Origin: Bremerella volcania
Lineage (GTDB): Bacteria > Planctomycetota > Planctomycetia > Pirellulales > Pirellulaceae
NCBI RefSeq assembly: GCF_007748115.1
Contig: NZ_CP036289.1
Location: 1,674,001-1,738,000 of the forward strand
Length of the DNA: 64,000 nt
Direction of reading: 5' to 3'
A model generated the notes under the pieces. The model was not told the origin of the DNA and did no database searches. It worked only from the letters and a program-made list of their open reading frames with translations. Each line of letters opens with the position of its first letter. The stretch's first letter is position 1. A program made the translations under genes and the position numbers. This document shows positions 8,701-17,340 of the stretch, piece after piece.

Positions 8701-9717
8701 TTATTGCCGATTAGCCCAAATGCTGCCGGGGTAGCGGTCATTGAGCAAGTTTCGTGCATCGGTGGCCTGATCGGGATCGTTCAGGTCCTTCCAGATGTTG
8801 GAAAGGTAATACAACGCCTCGGCGTGAATTTCCGGATCGGTGTAAAAGAGGATGTCGGTGTGCAGGTAAGCCAGAAGCGCTTCTTTCGGGTTGCTTTGCT
8901 TCAGATGGCAGAGCCCCAAGGCGTTGTAGGCACGGCCGAACAGTTCTTTGTCATCCGGGTCGGCATTGTCGACCACTTTCTGAGCGAGCGTGATTCCCTC
9001 GGCAGGCTTGCCGCTGGCAGCCAAGGCTTTGGCTTTTCCGACGGCGGCAAAGCTCTTTTGACGGGCAGCACCCGAAACGGTCGCGTTGGCCGCCATCACT
9101 TCATCGAAGTTCGCGATCGCTTCGGCTGTTTTGTCCTGGGCCAGCAAGGCTCGACCAGCCAGGACCTGGGCAGACATGCGATAATCGGGCCAAGGAGCGG
9201 ACTTCAAACCACCGTAGTACTTGGCGGCCGAAGCGTAGTCACCACCACTAACAGCGAGATCCCCCAGCATACGGGCAACGTCGTAGAAGTGGAAGCTGTT
9301 GGAAGAACTGGTCGCAAAACCCAACAGTGCCTGTGCGGCCTTTTGACGATCGCCGGAACCAGCCAAGGCCAGCTTACCCATCGAGTAGGCACGCAGGAAA
9401 TCGATCTCTTGCTTGACGAGTTCGTTATTGCCCCCTTCGACCCCTTGCAGCTTGTCGATTGCGTCAGCGAACTGACCGTTCTGGACCATTCGGCGGGCCG
9501 TCTTGACGTCGAACGGTTCTGCGTCGAGTGCGATTTCAACGATCTCGTTGGTGGGAATCTCGACGTTCGAGCCCCCTTTGCTCAGTTGGACGGCATCTTT
9601 GGTTGCGCCAACGATGGTGCCCGTTTGAGCGCCGCTGTCGGTGCGAACCGAATCAGCCAAGAGCGGTCCACCGGCGACCAGCGCCATGGTGACGGCTTGT
9701 AAGAGAATCTGACGCAT
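8701..9717 (-). CDS. Exported TPR-repeat protein
   Basis: 338 residues. A signal peptide (MRQILLQAVTMALVAGGPLLA) is followed by a small beta-rich segment at about 25-70 (TGTIVGATKDAVQLSKGG, resembling an Sm-like fold) and then helical TPR-type repeats to the end. The start at 9717 has a strong GAGGAG ribosome site. It sits between the giant TPR gene (74 bp upstream) and the ExbB gene (246 bp downstream; a hairpin pairing 8645-8652 with 8663-8670 lies in that gap). It probably works in the periplasm as a partner of the ExbB/ExbD complex, by analogy with CpoB/YbgF beside TolQR; that is an inference. Confidence 0.8.
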   Translation of the reverse strand: MRQILLQAVTMALVAGGPLLADSVRTDSGAQTGTIVGATKDAVQLSKGGSNVEIPTNEIVEIALDAEPFDVKTARRMVQNGQFADAIDKLQGVEGGNNELVKQEIDFLRAYSMGKLALAGSGDRQKAAQALLGFATSSSNSFHFYDVARMLGDLAVSGGDYASAAKYYGGLKSAPWPDYRMSAQVLAGRALLAQDKTAEAIANFDEVMAANATVSGAARQKSFAAVGKAKALAASGKPAEGITLAQKVVDNADPDDKELFGRAYNALGLCHLKQSNPKEALLAYLHTDILFYTDPEIHAEALYYLSNIWKDLNDPDQATDARNLLNDRYPGSIWANRQ

Positions 9718-9791
9718 TGTTTATCACTCCTCGAATAGATCGATCATTTACGGGAATCGTTTGGGAAAAGAGGTCCTGACTTTCGGACAGC

Positions 9792-12700
9792 TTAGGAACT
9801 TGGCTTGTCCAGGCCTTTGGCCTCACCGGTCAGGTCCTTTTGAATCTTTCGCATCAGCGTATCGAATTTCTGGAACCACTCGGCACCTCCCAGGCTCGGG
9901 TCAAACGACTGCGTGGAGGTAATGTCCTTGGCGGCAGCGGCCAGGTATTGATCTTTCTTGTCTTTGCTCGATTGAGACAAAGCAAATTGGTAACGGCAGG
10001 CCGCGAGGTAATAGCGACACTCAAAGAACGTTTCTTTGAAGGGCGAGGGGTCAGCACCGGCTTGGGCGTAGCGTGCCAAAATGGCCTGCAAACGGCCCCA
10101 GCCCCAGATCACGTTCTGTTTGTTTTCCGGATTGGGTTGAGCACCCATCAGGGATTCGTAGAAGGTCTTCGAGTCGCCACCGTTGAGTCCCCACATGTAG
10201 TAGGTCTTTGCGGCTTCCACTTGCACGTTGACCATCATGTTCTTTTCCTTCAGCACATCGGTGAAGGTGGTGATGGCCTGCTGGTAGTCGCCGATTTCAC
10301 GCTGGGCCATGGCGATACGCACACGAACTTGCTGAACGAGTGCTGGGTTCAAGGAACCACTGCCAGACTTGTCGATGATCTGCTGATAAGCGGCGATCGC
10401 CTTGTTGTAGAAGCTCTTGGTGTCTCCGTTGAAACTTGGATCTTCCGAGAAGCTTTGCCCCAGGTTATAGAACGTTTCACCCACCCAGTTCAGAACATTA
10501 GGCTCGGTGCTGGACTCGGCGACGCGGTTGAGGAACTTCTCGAACGCCCCTGCCAAAGCCACCTTCGATGCTGGGTTGGCGTTATCCAACTGCGTTTTCA
10601 GGTCGTTGGCAAGCGAGATGTAAATCGCCACCAATTGCTTCTGACTATCGGCATCGTTACCTACCAGGCTCTTGAGCTGCGCCATGGCCTTCTCGGCATT
10701 GGCCATAAGCGCCTCGGTCTTCGAGGCATCGGTCGTGTTGGGGAGTGCCGAAATGTAGGCTCGGACGGCAGCCTTGTAGATCAACTGGTCGACGCCTGGT
10801 CGTGTGGCGGCTGGGTTTTTGTTTTCGACCAGATTCATCAGGCCGACGTTCTTCTTTTCTAGTAGCTGTACCGCCTTTTCAGGCTCGCCGATGTCGGTGT
10901 AGACCTGGATCAGGGACAGCGCACCAAGCACATAGCTGTAATCGGGGTCATCCCCCTGGTACGAGTCGACCCCAGCCGAGAGGATGCTTTGCGTCTTGTC
11001 CTTGATGGCGGCAAGTTGCTCTTCGGTGGGAACTCCCTTGGCGTCAGGATTGTCCTTGGCTTCACGACGCAGGGCATTTCCACGAAGGAAGAGGTTCCAA
11101 TACGTCTGACCGACCTTCAACTGGGCATCCGCTTTCGCCGCGGTCCCGTCAGAAATTTTGGCAACCGACTTTTCGGCAGCTTCCAGCATGGCTTTTTGTT
11201 GATCCCAGGATAGCTCTTTCGAGCTTGCTTGTTGAAGTTGGAAGCCGATCAACGCCAGTAGTGCCTGACCGGCTTCTTCGGAATCTGGCCATGTCTTGAC
11301 CATGAAGTCGGTCGTGTCTTGAACCAGGCCCAACTCGAACGAGCGATTGTCGGCCGGGGCGTCCTCGAACAGTCGCAGGGCACACGCCAGGGCCATTTTC
11401 GCACATGGCCTGGCACTAGGGCTGTTGGGATAACGCTGAGCGACGAAGGAAGCACGAGCATAGGTCTGCCAGTAGTCCCCATCTTGAAAGCCCAGGAACG
11501 ACAGGAAGTACTGTACGCCGTTCACTTCGTCCGAAGGCGTGTCGCGGTCGGCCAGTTGCAGGGCCTGCTGGAACTTGCCTTCCGCTTTGCGAAACGTTTC
11601 ATCAACGATTTTCTGGTCGGCTTCGATCTGGCTGGCCAATTGGTCTTTGGTGGCCTTGTCCTTGGTGGCCTTCATGTCGGCTTGCATCTTCTTCACCGCG
11701 AAGCTTTGGGTGTTGGCTTCGGTGATAAGATCGCGCCCAGCGGTGACGGCTTCTTCAAAGGTCTTCGCTTCGGACTCGTCTTGAGCAACGGCATCCTCCC
11801 CTTGCAGGTCGGTGCGGATTTGCAACGCCTCTTTTTGGAACTCGCTCGGATACTTGGCGACGTCGACAGCCAGCTTCAATGCTTCGCGGCGGCTTTCACC
11901 TCGCTGCTTATCCTTGTTGTCGCGGCCGTCGGCATCCTTCTTGTAGGCTTTGGCGACAATCAACTTGATGTTCAGCCAATCTTCGTCCCGTTCCTGGTTG
12001 GCTCGTAGTTGCTGGCTTGCCAGCCACGGGGCGATGTCCTTTAGGACCTTGGCTTGTTCGTCCTGCTTCACCCAGATTTCGGCCAGGCCGATCGCGGCTT
12101 TCAGTTTGACCTGCCGGAATTGTTCCGGCTGATCGCCCAACAGCATCAGGTCGTCGACGTAGATGGCGATTGCTTCCTTCGATTTGCCCAGGGCCTGCTG
12201 AGCTTGAGCTTCGTACAAACGGGCATACAGACCAGCCAGACGCGACTTATACTTGCTGTACGTTTCGCCGAACTCCTTGGCTGCCTGTTCCAGTTGCTTC
12301 TTGCGATCTGGATTATCTTCGGGAAGGGTCTTGGCCATCTCGAAGAGACAGTTCGAAGCGAGCAACTGCGTTTGGATGTAAGAGGCCCGCATTTCATCGC
12401 GAAACGCGATCTTGGCGGCATCCTTCGACGGATCGAGCACCTTGGGTAATGCGGTCAGTGCTTCACGAATCTGTTTGTTGGCGTCTTCAAAGACTTTCCG
12501 CGCTTCTTCGTAGCGTTTGTGAGCCGTGTCCAGGAGGGGCTTCTTGTCAGCCGGCTTTTCCTCGCGACGTGCTCGGGCTTCCGCCAGACGAGCCTGGTCA
12601 GACAGGACATTGCCGCGTTGAATCGTCGCATCGATCACACGATCGCTTTGCGGGTTGGCTTTGAGGAACTTGGCCAGGTTCTCACCGGCAGCAACTAGCA

Positions 12701-12962
12701 GTTCCTCACGCGAGTCAAGATTCGCACTTCGGCGAGCCGATTCGATCTGAGCCAGTGCCTTGCGGTAGTCGAGCGTCTTCTTGACGTCGTCCGACAGCCC
12801 TGGATTGTTGGCCATCGACTCGATGTACCAGATCGCTTGCTCGTGGTACCCGCGTTGCAAAAGGCCATTAAAGAATTCGTCGAACGGTTCTTTGGCCGTC
12901 GTAATCGACGAAAACGCCAAAAGAAGGCCGGTAGCGAGCAAAATCTGCTTGGTAATCCGCAT
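9792..12962 (-). CDS. Large exported TPR-repeat protein
   Basis: 1056 residues. The open frame extends to 13274, but the ATG at 12962 has a GAGGAT ribosome site and begins a clear signal peptide (MRITKQILLATGLLLAFSSI). The rest is almost entirely helical, rich in Ala, Lys, Glu and Gln, with recurrent TPR-like pairs such as GNYxxAIxxF-type units and no enzyme motif. A probable coiled-coil region lies around 400-500. First gene of the operon TPR1056-TPR338-exbB-exbD-exbD. It is probably a periplasmic scaffold coupled to the proton channel. The function is not recognised beyond repeat class. Confidence 0.8.
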   Translation of the reverse strand: MRITKQILLATGLLLAFSSITTAKEPFDEFFNGLLQRGYHEQAIWYIESMANNPGLSDDVKKTLDYRKALAQIESARRSANLDSREELLVAAGENLAKFLKANPQSDRVIDATIQRGNVLSDQARLAEARARREEKPADKKPLLDTAHKRYEEARKVFEDANKQIREALTALPKVLDPSKDAAKIAFRDEMRASYIQTQLLASNCLFEMAKTLPEDNPDRKKQLEQAAKEFGETYSKYKSRLAGLYARLYEAQAQQALGKSKEAIAIYVDDLMLLGDQPEQFRQVKLKAAIGLAEIWVKQDEQAKVLKDIAPWLASQQLRANQERDEDWLNIKLIVAKAYKKDADGRDNKDKQRGESRREALKLAVDVAKYPSEFQKEALQIRTDLQGEDAVAQDESEAKTFEEAVTAGRDLITEANTQSFAVKKMQADMKATKDKATKDQLASQIEADQKIVDETFRKAEGKFQQALQLADRDTPSDEVNGVQYFLSFLGFQDGDYWQTYARASFVAQRYPNSPSARPCAKMALACALRLFEDAPADNRSFELGLVQDTTDFMVKTWPDSEEAGQALLALIGFQLQQASSKELSWDQQKAMLEAAEKSVAKISDGTAAKADAQLKVGQTYWNLFLRGNALRREAKDNPDAKGVPTEEQLAAIKDKTQSILSAGVDSYQGDDPDYSYVLGALSLIQVYTDIGEPEKAVQLLEKKNVGLMNLVENKNPAATRPGVDQLIYKAAVRAYISALPNTTDASKTEALMANAEKAMAQLKSLVGNDADSQKQLVAIYISLANDLKTQLDNANPASKVALAGAFEKFLNRVAESSTEPNVLNWVGETFYNLGQSFSEDPSFNGDTKSFYNKAIAAYQQIIDKSGSGSLNPALVQQVRVRIAMAQREIGDYQQAITTFTDVLKEKNMMVNVQVEAAKTYYMWGLNGGDSKTFYESLMGAQPNPENKQNVIWGWGRLQAILARYAQAGADPSPFKETFFECRYYLAACRYQFALSQSSKDKKDQYLAAAAKDITSTQSFDPSLGGAEWFQKFDTLMRKIQKDLTGEAKGLDKPSS

Positions 12963-13224
12963 TGATTCTATCCTCAAAGACAAGGCGAAACCTCTACCCG
13001 GACGAAGACTTCTCGGTGGTAACCGGTGCCGACAGGCAAGCTCGATTGTGAAGGCGAAAAGGCTGATTGTCCACATCCAATACGAGCGCAAGCCCCTGAT
13101 GGTTGCGATCGTACAGATGCTCTCAAGAAGAGATGGGGGAGGAGGTGCTGTTCCTTTTGTCAAATGATCGGCCCAACCGTAACGATTCACGGCTGGCCGT
13201 ATTCGGGTGAACTTCCATCCTGAC

Positions 13225-15300
13225 CTAATCATGCAGGCTCGGCAACAGGACTTCCAGTCGTGGGTAGCTCGCATGTTGCCGGATTGCAGGATTCAGGGTG
13301 GAAGTCCAATTATCTAATTCATCGATCGTGTTACCACGTCGTCTTGAAAAGTACGAATTCTGATATAAGGCCAGGCATTGCTGGGTAAGCTGTGCTGCTT
13401 GCAACGATAACGGAGATGCCTGCCAAGACGAAGCAAATTGGAGGCGACTCACTTTCTGCACCGACTTTTGCTTCTTGCCTTGGGTATCGTGCCAGGTCAG
13501 CTCAATCGTCGCGATGTCGTTGGGACCGTCCTCAGGGAGAACCAATTCCAACAACAGCGTGCCACTTTCAAGTGCGTGAAACTCGCGTGTGTCGGAGGTG
13601 GATACAAAATGACCACCTTCCGGCTGATATCCAATCAGTCGATACTGGGCGACCGACTTTTCGTTCCAGTTGACCCGAACGCTCGGATTGGTGCCGATCA
13701 GGGTCGATGCCCCGTGAATCTGCTGATTCAAAATGCGGCCAAGTCGTTGCAGTGAGTTGGTTACCTGCCAGTTGCCCACGCCCTTCAGGGCAGTCGGGAC
13801 AGGGACGAGGGACGCGTAGTTCTCGTCTTCGAGTTGAATCCAACTGAAGGCAATGCCCTGCTGCGAAGCATTCTCAATCAGGGGGCGAAGTTGCTGATTG
13901 GTTGCGGCGTCAAGTGCGGGGAATCGATCGGAAAGCACGACCAGCGAGCGGCGAATATCGCCGAATCCGGCCTTGGTCAGCGAGGTTGCCGAAGCGAAAC
14001 GAATCCCTTCGGCAAGATTCGAGGGGCTGCCTGCGTCGATCTGGTCGAGTGCGGCAAACCATTCGTCACGATGCTGACTGTTAGCATCATCGATCAAGAC
14101 GTAGGGAACATCGGACATGACGACCAAGGTGGCGGTGTCGTGCGGCCGGAGGTGCTCGATCATCTCGCGCAGGGCGATCTTGACGGGCAGCCAAGTTTGC
14201 CGGGCGTGTTGCCGGGAATCAGGAGGCGTAATCGCCACAGTGAGGTGAACCGGAGCGCGATTCTTGGGATCGGTCGAACCAGCTACGATTCCGATTTCCA
14301 GGAGTTGCGTGCCTGCTCCGGCAAACACCGCTGGACCGGCTGCCGTGCGAAGTTCGATCTGGTTCGGCTGAGCCGGCACGTAAAACTTGCCGGTCGCGGC
14401 GAGCCACTCTTCCGTGCGGGCGTTTTCCAGTACCTCAGGTGAAAGGGGGTTCTCGGAAAAGAGGCTATTTTCAAAGCTCTTCTGAGACCCGGTTACCGGC
14501 ACGCTCGTCGATCGTATCGAAGGATGCTGTGGCGAAGCAAACGGGTGGGCAGCTTCCCGCAAGAGGAATTCTCGATCGTACGCTTGCGACTCAGGGAAAT
14601 AGGAAACGGCGCCGGCCGCCGGCAGTAACAACTGAGGGCGACCGTGCATCGAATCAATCATGGGGTTCGCACCCAGCGGCTGCCAACGCATCAAGAATGT
14701 GTTGGCGAGAAGATCGTCCGGCAATTCTTCTGAAAGAGATTTGATTCTCGGAACGTCCACTTGTGAGACCTGCGTTTCTGGCGGGGGTACTTCGGTGATC
14801 ACCGGCCAGAAGGGTTGCATGTCGGTCAGAGGGCTCAGTTCCGGGGTCTCCGTATGAGCGTCGATTTCGGCCCCGGTCGGGCCAAGCCATTCGAGTGCCA
14901 GAGATCGCTCCGGGCGACTATCTGGAACCGGGATGACCGATACCGGGTCGTTCTTTGCGATATCCGTCTTCCAGTTAAGCTGCCACACCCAACCCATGCC
15001 AAATGCGACGAGTAAGGTAGCTGCAATCGTCCACAGGGCAGCAGCCCAGGCAATGGGAGAACGGCGACTTGCGGCACTACGCTCGCGAACGTTTCGAGTA
15101 ACCAGCGCCTGCGAGGCGGCAATCTCGTGAAGTTGATCGGTAAGACCGGCGGGAACCTCAACGGCAGACAACTCACGATCGAGGGCTGCGTCGATCTCGG
15201 CAGCCTCGGGGATGCACTTGAGCCGGGCAACGAGATCAGTCGGCACGGCGACCTCTCGCAGTTGACGGTCAAGTTCGTGATCGTGGTCGGAAGGGTTCAC
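13225..15300 (-). CDS. vWA-like membrane protein, putative anti-sigma partner of the adjacent ECF factor
   Basis: 691 residues. The cytoplasmic N-terminus holds two copies of a motif of the form DRxLxxVxVPxxL at exact 30-residue spacing (Asp-Arg at 11-12 and 41-42). One membrane helix follows (about 83-106), and an extracytoplasmic part contains a YfbK-like von Willebrand A domain (about 345-500). The metal site is degenerate: the DxSxS position reads TPPDS, and a TNL-like SNLAEG is retained. The start is a GTG at 15300 without a clear ribosome site, 64 bp after the sigma gene stop. Position and topology suggest it controls the sigma factor. The anti-sigma role is inferred. Confidence 0.75.
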   Translation of the reverse strand: MNPSDHDHELDRQLREVAVPTDLVARLKCIPEAAEIDAALDRELSAVEVPAGLTDQLHEIAASQALVTRNVRERSAASRRSPIAWAAALWTIAATLLVAFGMGWVWQLNWKTDIAKNDPVSVIPVPDSRPERSLALEWLGPTGAEIDAHTETPELSPLTDMQPFWPVITEVPPPETQVSQVDVPRIKSLSEELPDDLLANTFLMRWQPLGANPMIDSMHGRPQLLLPAAGAVSYFPESQAYDREFLLREAAHPFASPQHPSIRSTSVPVTGSQKSFENSLFSENPLSPEVLENARTEEWLAATGKFYVPAQPNQIELRTAAGPAVFAGAGTQLLEIGIVAGSTDPKNRAPVHLTVAITPPDSRQHARQTWLPVKIALREMIEHLRPHDTATLVVMSDVPYVLIDDANSQHRDEWFAALDQIDAGSPSNLAEGIRFASATSLTKAGFGDIRRSLVVLSDRFPALDAATNQQLRPLIENASQQGIAFSWIQLEDENYASLVPVPTALKGVGNWQVTNSLQRLGRILNQQIHGASTLIGTNPSVRVNWNEKSVAQYRLIGYQPEGGHFVSTSDTREFHALESGTLLLELVLPEDGPNDIATIELTWHDTQGKKQKSVQKVSRLQFASSWQASPLSLQAAQLTQQCLALYQNSYFSRRRGNTIDELDNWTSTLNPAIRQHASYPRLEVLLPSLHD

Positions 15301-15364
15301 GGTGAAATCGGTTGGTTGTAATGCTGGTATTGGTGTTATTGATAGGTACTGTCGTGCTGAATGA

Positions 15365-15865
15365 TCAGGATGACAATCGTGTGGATAATTCTAGATGAAG
15401 TTTCTTGCGAGCACGACTCACGCGGGAAAGGACCGTTCCCAGGGGAACTTTCAGCAGGTCCGCGGCCTCCTGGTGGGTCAGTTCGCCAACGACCACCAAC
15501 AGAATTGCCTCACGAAGCTCTTCCGAGAGACACTGTAAAGCAGCCTGCATCTCGTCGCTGAATCCTTGTTCCGGTTCAACGGGTGCGACCAATTCAGGGG
15601 TGGTCTCATCGTGGTCGGAAAGGGGCATTGGCTGCTTTTTGCGACGCCATCGGTCGACAACACGACGACGGAGAATAGCAATCAGCCAGGCTCGCTCTCC
15701 CTTTTCTGCGTCAAATCGATCGCGGCTGTCCCAAACCGATCGGAAAGCGTCCTGCACCACGTCCTCGGCATCATGGCGATTACCCATCAAACGATAGGCA
15801 ACGCGATAAAGCGTCGGGCCATGCTGGTCGACCAATCGGTGAAACTGCTCGGCGGAAAGAGCCAA
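15365..15865 (-). CDS. ECF-type RNA polymerase sigma factor
   Basis: 166 residues with sigma region 2 (about 8-75, GNRHDAEDVVQDAFRSVW and the WLIAILRRRVVDRWR region 2.4) and region 4 (about 115-160, LTHQEAADLLKVPLGTVLSRV). An acidic linker (about 80-100) joins them. The best start is a TTG at 15865: GGAG lies 6 nt upstream, and the next in-frame stop is about 60 nt further upstream with no ATG between. Downstream is the vWA membrane protein, the likely regulator. The target promoters cannot be told from this window. Confidence 0.93.
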   Translation of the reverse strand: MALSAEQFHRLVDQHGPTLYRVAYRLMGNRHDAEDVVQDAFRSVWDSRDRFDAEKGERAWLIAILRRRVVDRWRRKKQPMPLSDHDETTPELVAPVEPEQGFSDEMQAALQCLSEELREAILLVVVGELTHQEAADLLKVPLGTVLSRVSRARKKLHLELSTRLSS

Positions 15866-16224
15866 CGCAAACTCCAGAGAAGAACTGAATGAACGATTCC
15901 TGCCAGGTGGGAGCCAAGCAAGAGGCTGTCAATCAACTCCTCCTAACTAAGGATTCGTAGGCAACGAATTGGATTATTCCCAGAAAGGGGAGCGTATTTC
16001 GAGATAAAACCCATGATACCATAGAGTTCAGCGAAGGCGCGAGGCAAGGCCTGGATGGCGGCTCGGTTTTTGCCGTGTTGCCGTATCTCTTTTCTGAATC
16101 TAGATTTAAGGGAGTGGCCGCTTACTCGCTGATTCGCGGCTGGCAAGTTGCTCACGATCGCTCGGCTAAACGAGTTTCACCGTAGTTGCGTGAGTCACTT
16201 CCCGTAGCGCGTATAATTTGAGAC
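15866..16224. other. Non-coding divergent intergenic region
   Basis: About 360 bp between the sigma-factor gene (minus) and the first paralogous membrane-protein gene (plus). It must hold promoters in both directions. A 70-residue minus-strand frame inside it has no ribosome site and no recognisable composition, so I do not call it a gene. The only clear element is a TATAAT hexamer next to the downstream start. Confidence 0.6.
16212..16217 (+). promoter_or_regulatory. Candidate -10 box (TATAAT) for a leaderless transcript
   Basis: A perfect TATAAT ends 7 nt before the ATG at 16225, so transcription would start at or next to the start codon. No good -35 is present at 16-18 bp; TTGCGT at 16186-16191 is 20 bp away. 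There is no Shine-Dalgarno sequence, which agrees with leaderless translation. Confidence 0.5.
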
Positions 16225-17340
16225 ATGTCACACGTTACTCCTGAGTCACCAAAATCGGATCGAAAACCTCCGCGAAATTACTTTGCGCGAGGTGAGCAGC
16301 TGCGCCTGATGATGCTTGTCGGCTCGTTGGGATTGGTGATCGTTCTCATGATTCGAGCGGCTGACCCTGAGACCTGGCGTTGGATCGCCCCGGATGAAGC
16401 GTCGGAAGAAATCGTATCCAATGATCCCGTACGCGTTACCCGAGATCAAATCGAGGTCCCCCGCAGGGCGGTTGCCGGCGATAACGGTACCGAGGGGGAA
16501 TTTCGGGTCGTCGAGAATCGCCCCCCCGCCACGCCGTATACCCTGGGAGACAAAGGGAAGACCAGTAATGAAGAGGCCCATGACAAGGTTTGGGCAAAAC
16601 CCGAAGCACTGGCCTTGGTCGAGGATAGCAGTCCATTTCGTGCCGCGGACTTTGAGGCCTGGTCTCAGGTTTTCGACAACATGCGCGAGGCAACGGCCCA
16701 GGATTTGTCGGCCCAGCATGCTCCGCTGGTTCAGTTCGGGCAATTGTTTCAACAGTCGAAGCTCTACCGCGGCAAGTTGGTGACCATCCAGGGTACCGTC
16801 CGGAGGTGTGTCAAGCTTCCGCCAAATCCGCTCGATGAACGGGCTGGCAACCTGTGGCAGCTATGGGTCTTTTCGGGAGGAGATAATTCACCGATTGTTG
16901 TTTACAGTATGAATCTGCCCGAGGGGTTTCCCGTGGGCAACGAGATTCACGAAACGGCCTCGCTACAAGCCGTTTACTTTAAGAAGTGGGTGTATGCCGC
17001 CAAAGGTGGTACGATGACGGCCCCCCTTCTTTTGGCAAAAGATGTGAACTGGCAGGCACCGGCCACGATCCAGCATGAGATCACGGGGCTCGAGATTGCC
17101 ATCGGAACTGGTTGCACGCTACTGGGTGCCGTCGGCGTGGTTGGTTTCATCTGGTGGAATAACCGCAACCGTGACTCCGAGGTTGAAAAGCTGGTACGCA
17201 ATCGCAATCGAAAGCAGTTTGAGGAAAAAGCGGCTGATATCTCGGTAGGGGTTTCAGTCCGCGACCAACTCGGTGCTTTGTCGGCACAAATGAAGAACCA
17301 TTCGTCGTCCGAAGAATCTGATGACCCATCTACTGGATAA
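16225..17340 (+). CDS. Uncharacterised two-helix membrane protein with an OB-like domain
   Basis: 371 residues. A membrane helix lies near 28-46 and a second near 292-312; between them is a soluble region that would be periplasmic. Its core (about 165-285) reads YRGKLVTIQGTVRRC, then LWQLWVF, LPEGFPVG, YFKKWVY and PLLLAKDVNW, a beta-rich pattern that recurs in the next gene. I do not know a characterised member; RGKxVxxxGTVRR resembles OB-fold strands, which is only a guess at the fold. The C-terminal tail is charged and cytoplasmic. The next gene starts 20 bp before this one ends, so both should be made together. Confidence 0.75.
   Translation: MSHVTPESPKSDRKPPRNYFARGEQLRLMMLVGSLGLVIVLMIRAADPETWRWIAPDEASEEIVSNDPVRVTRDQIEVPRRAVAGDNGTEGEFRVVENRPPATPYTLGDKGKTSNEEAHDKVWAKPEALALVEDSSPFRAADFEAWSQVFDNMREATAQDLSAQHAPLVQFGQLFQQSKLYRGKLVTIQGTVRRCVKLPPNPLDERAGNLWQLWVFSGGDNSPIVVYSMNLPEGFPVGNEIHETASLQAVYFKKWVYAAKGGTMTAPLLLAKDVNWQAPATIQHEITGLEIAIGTGCTLLGAVGVVGFIWWNNRNRDSEVEKLVRNRNRKQFEEKAADISVGVSVRDQLGALSAQMKNHSSSEESDDPSTG

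Noticed and set aside
12963-13274. 104-residue N-terminal extension of the large TPR protein
   Set aside because: The signal peptide and ribosome site are at 12962, and the extension overlaps the vWA gene.
15943-16155. 70-residue minus-strand frame in the sigma-factor upstream region
   Set aside because: No ribosome site, no recognisable motif and composition unlike the neighbours.
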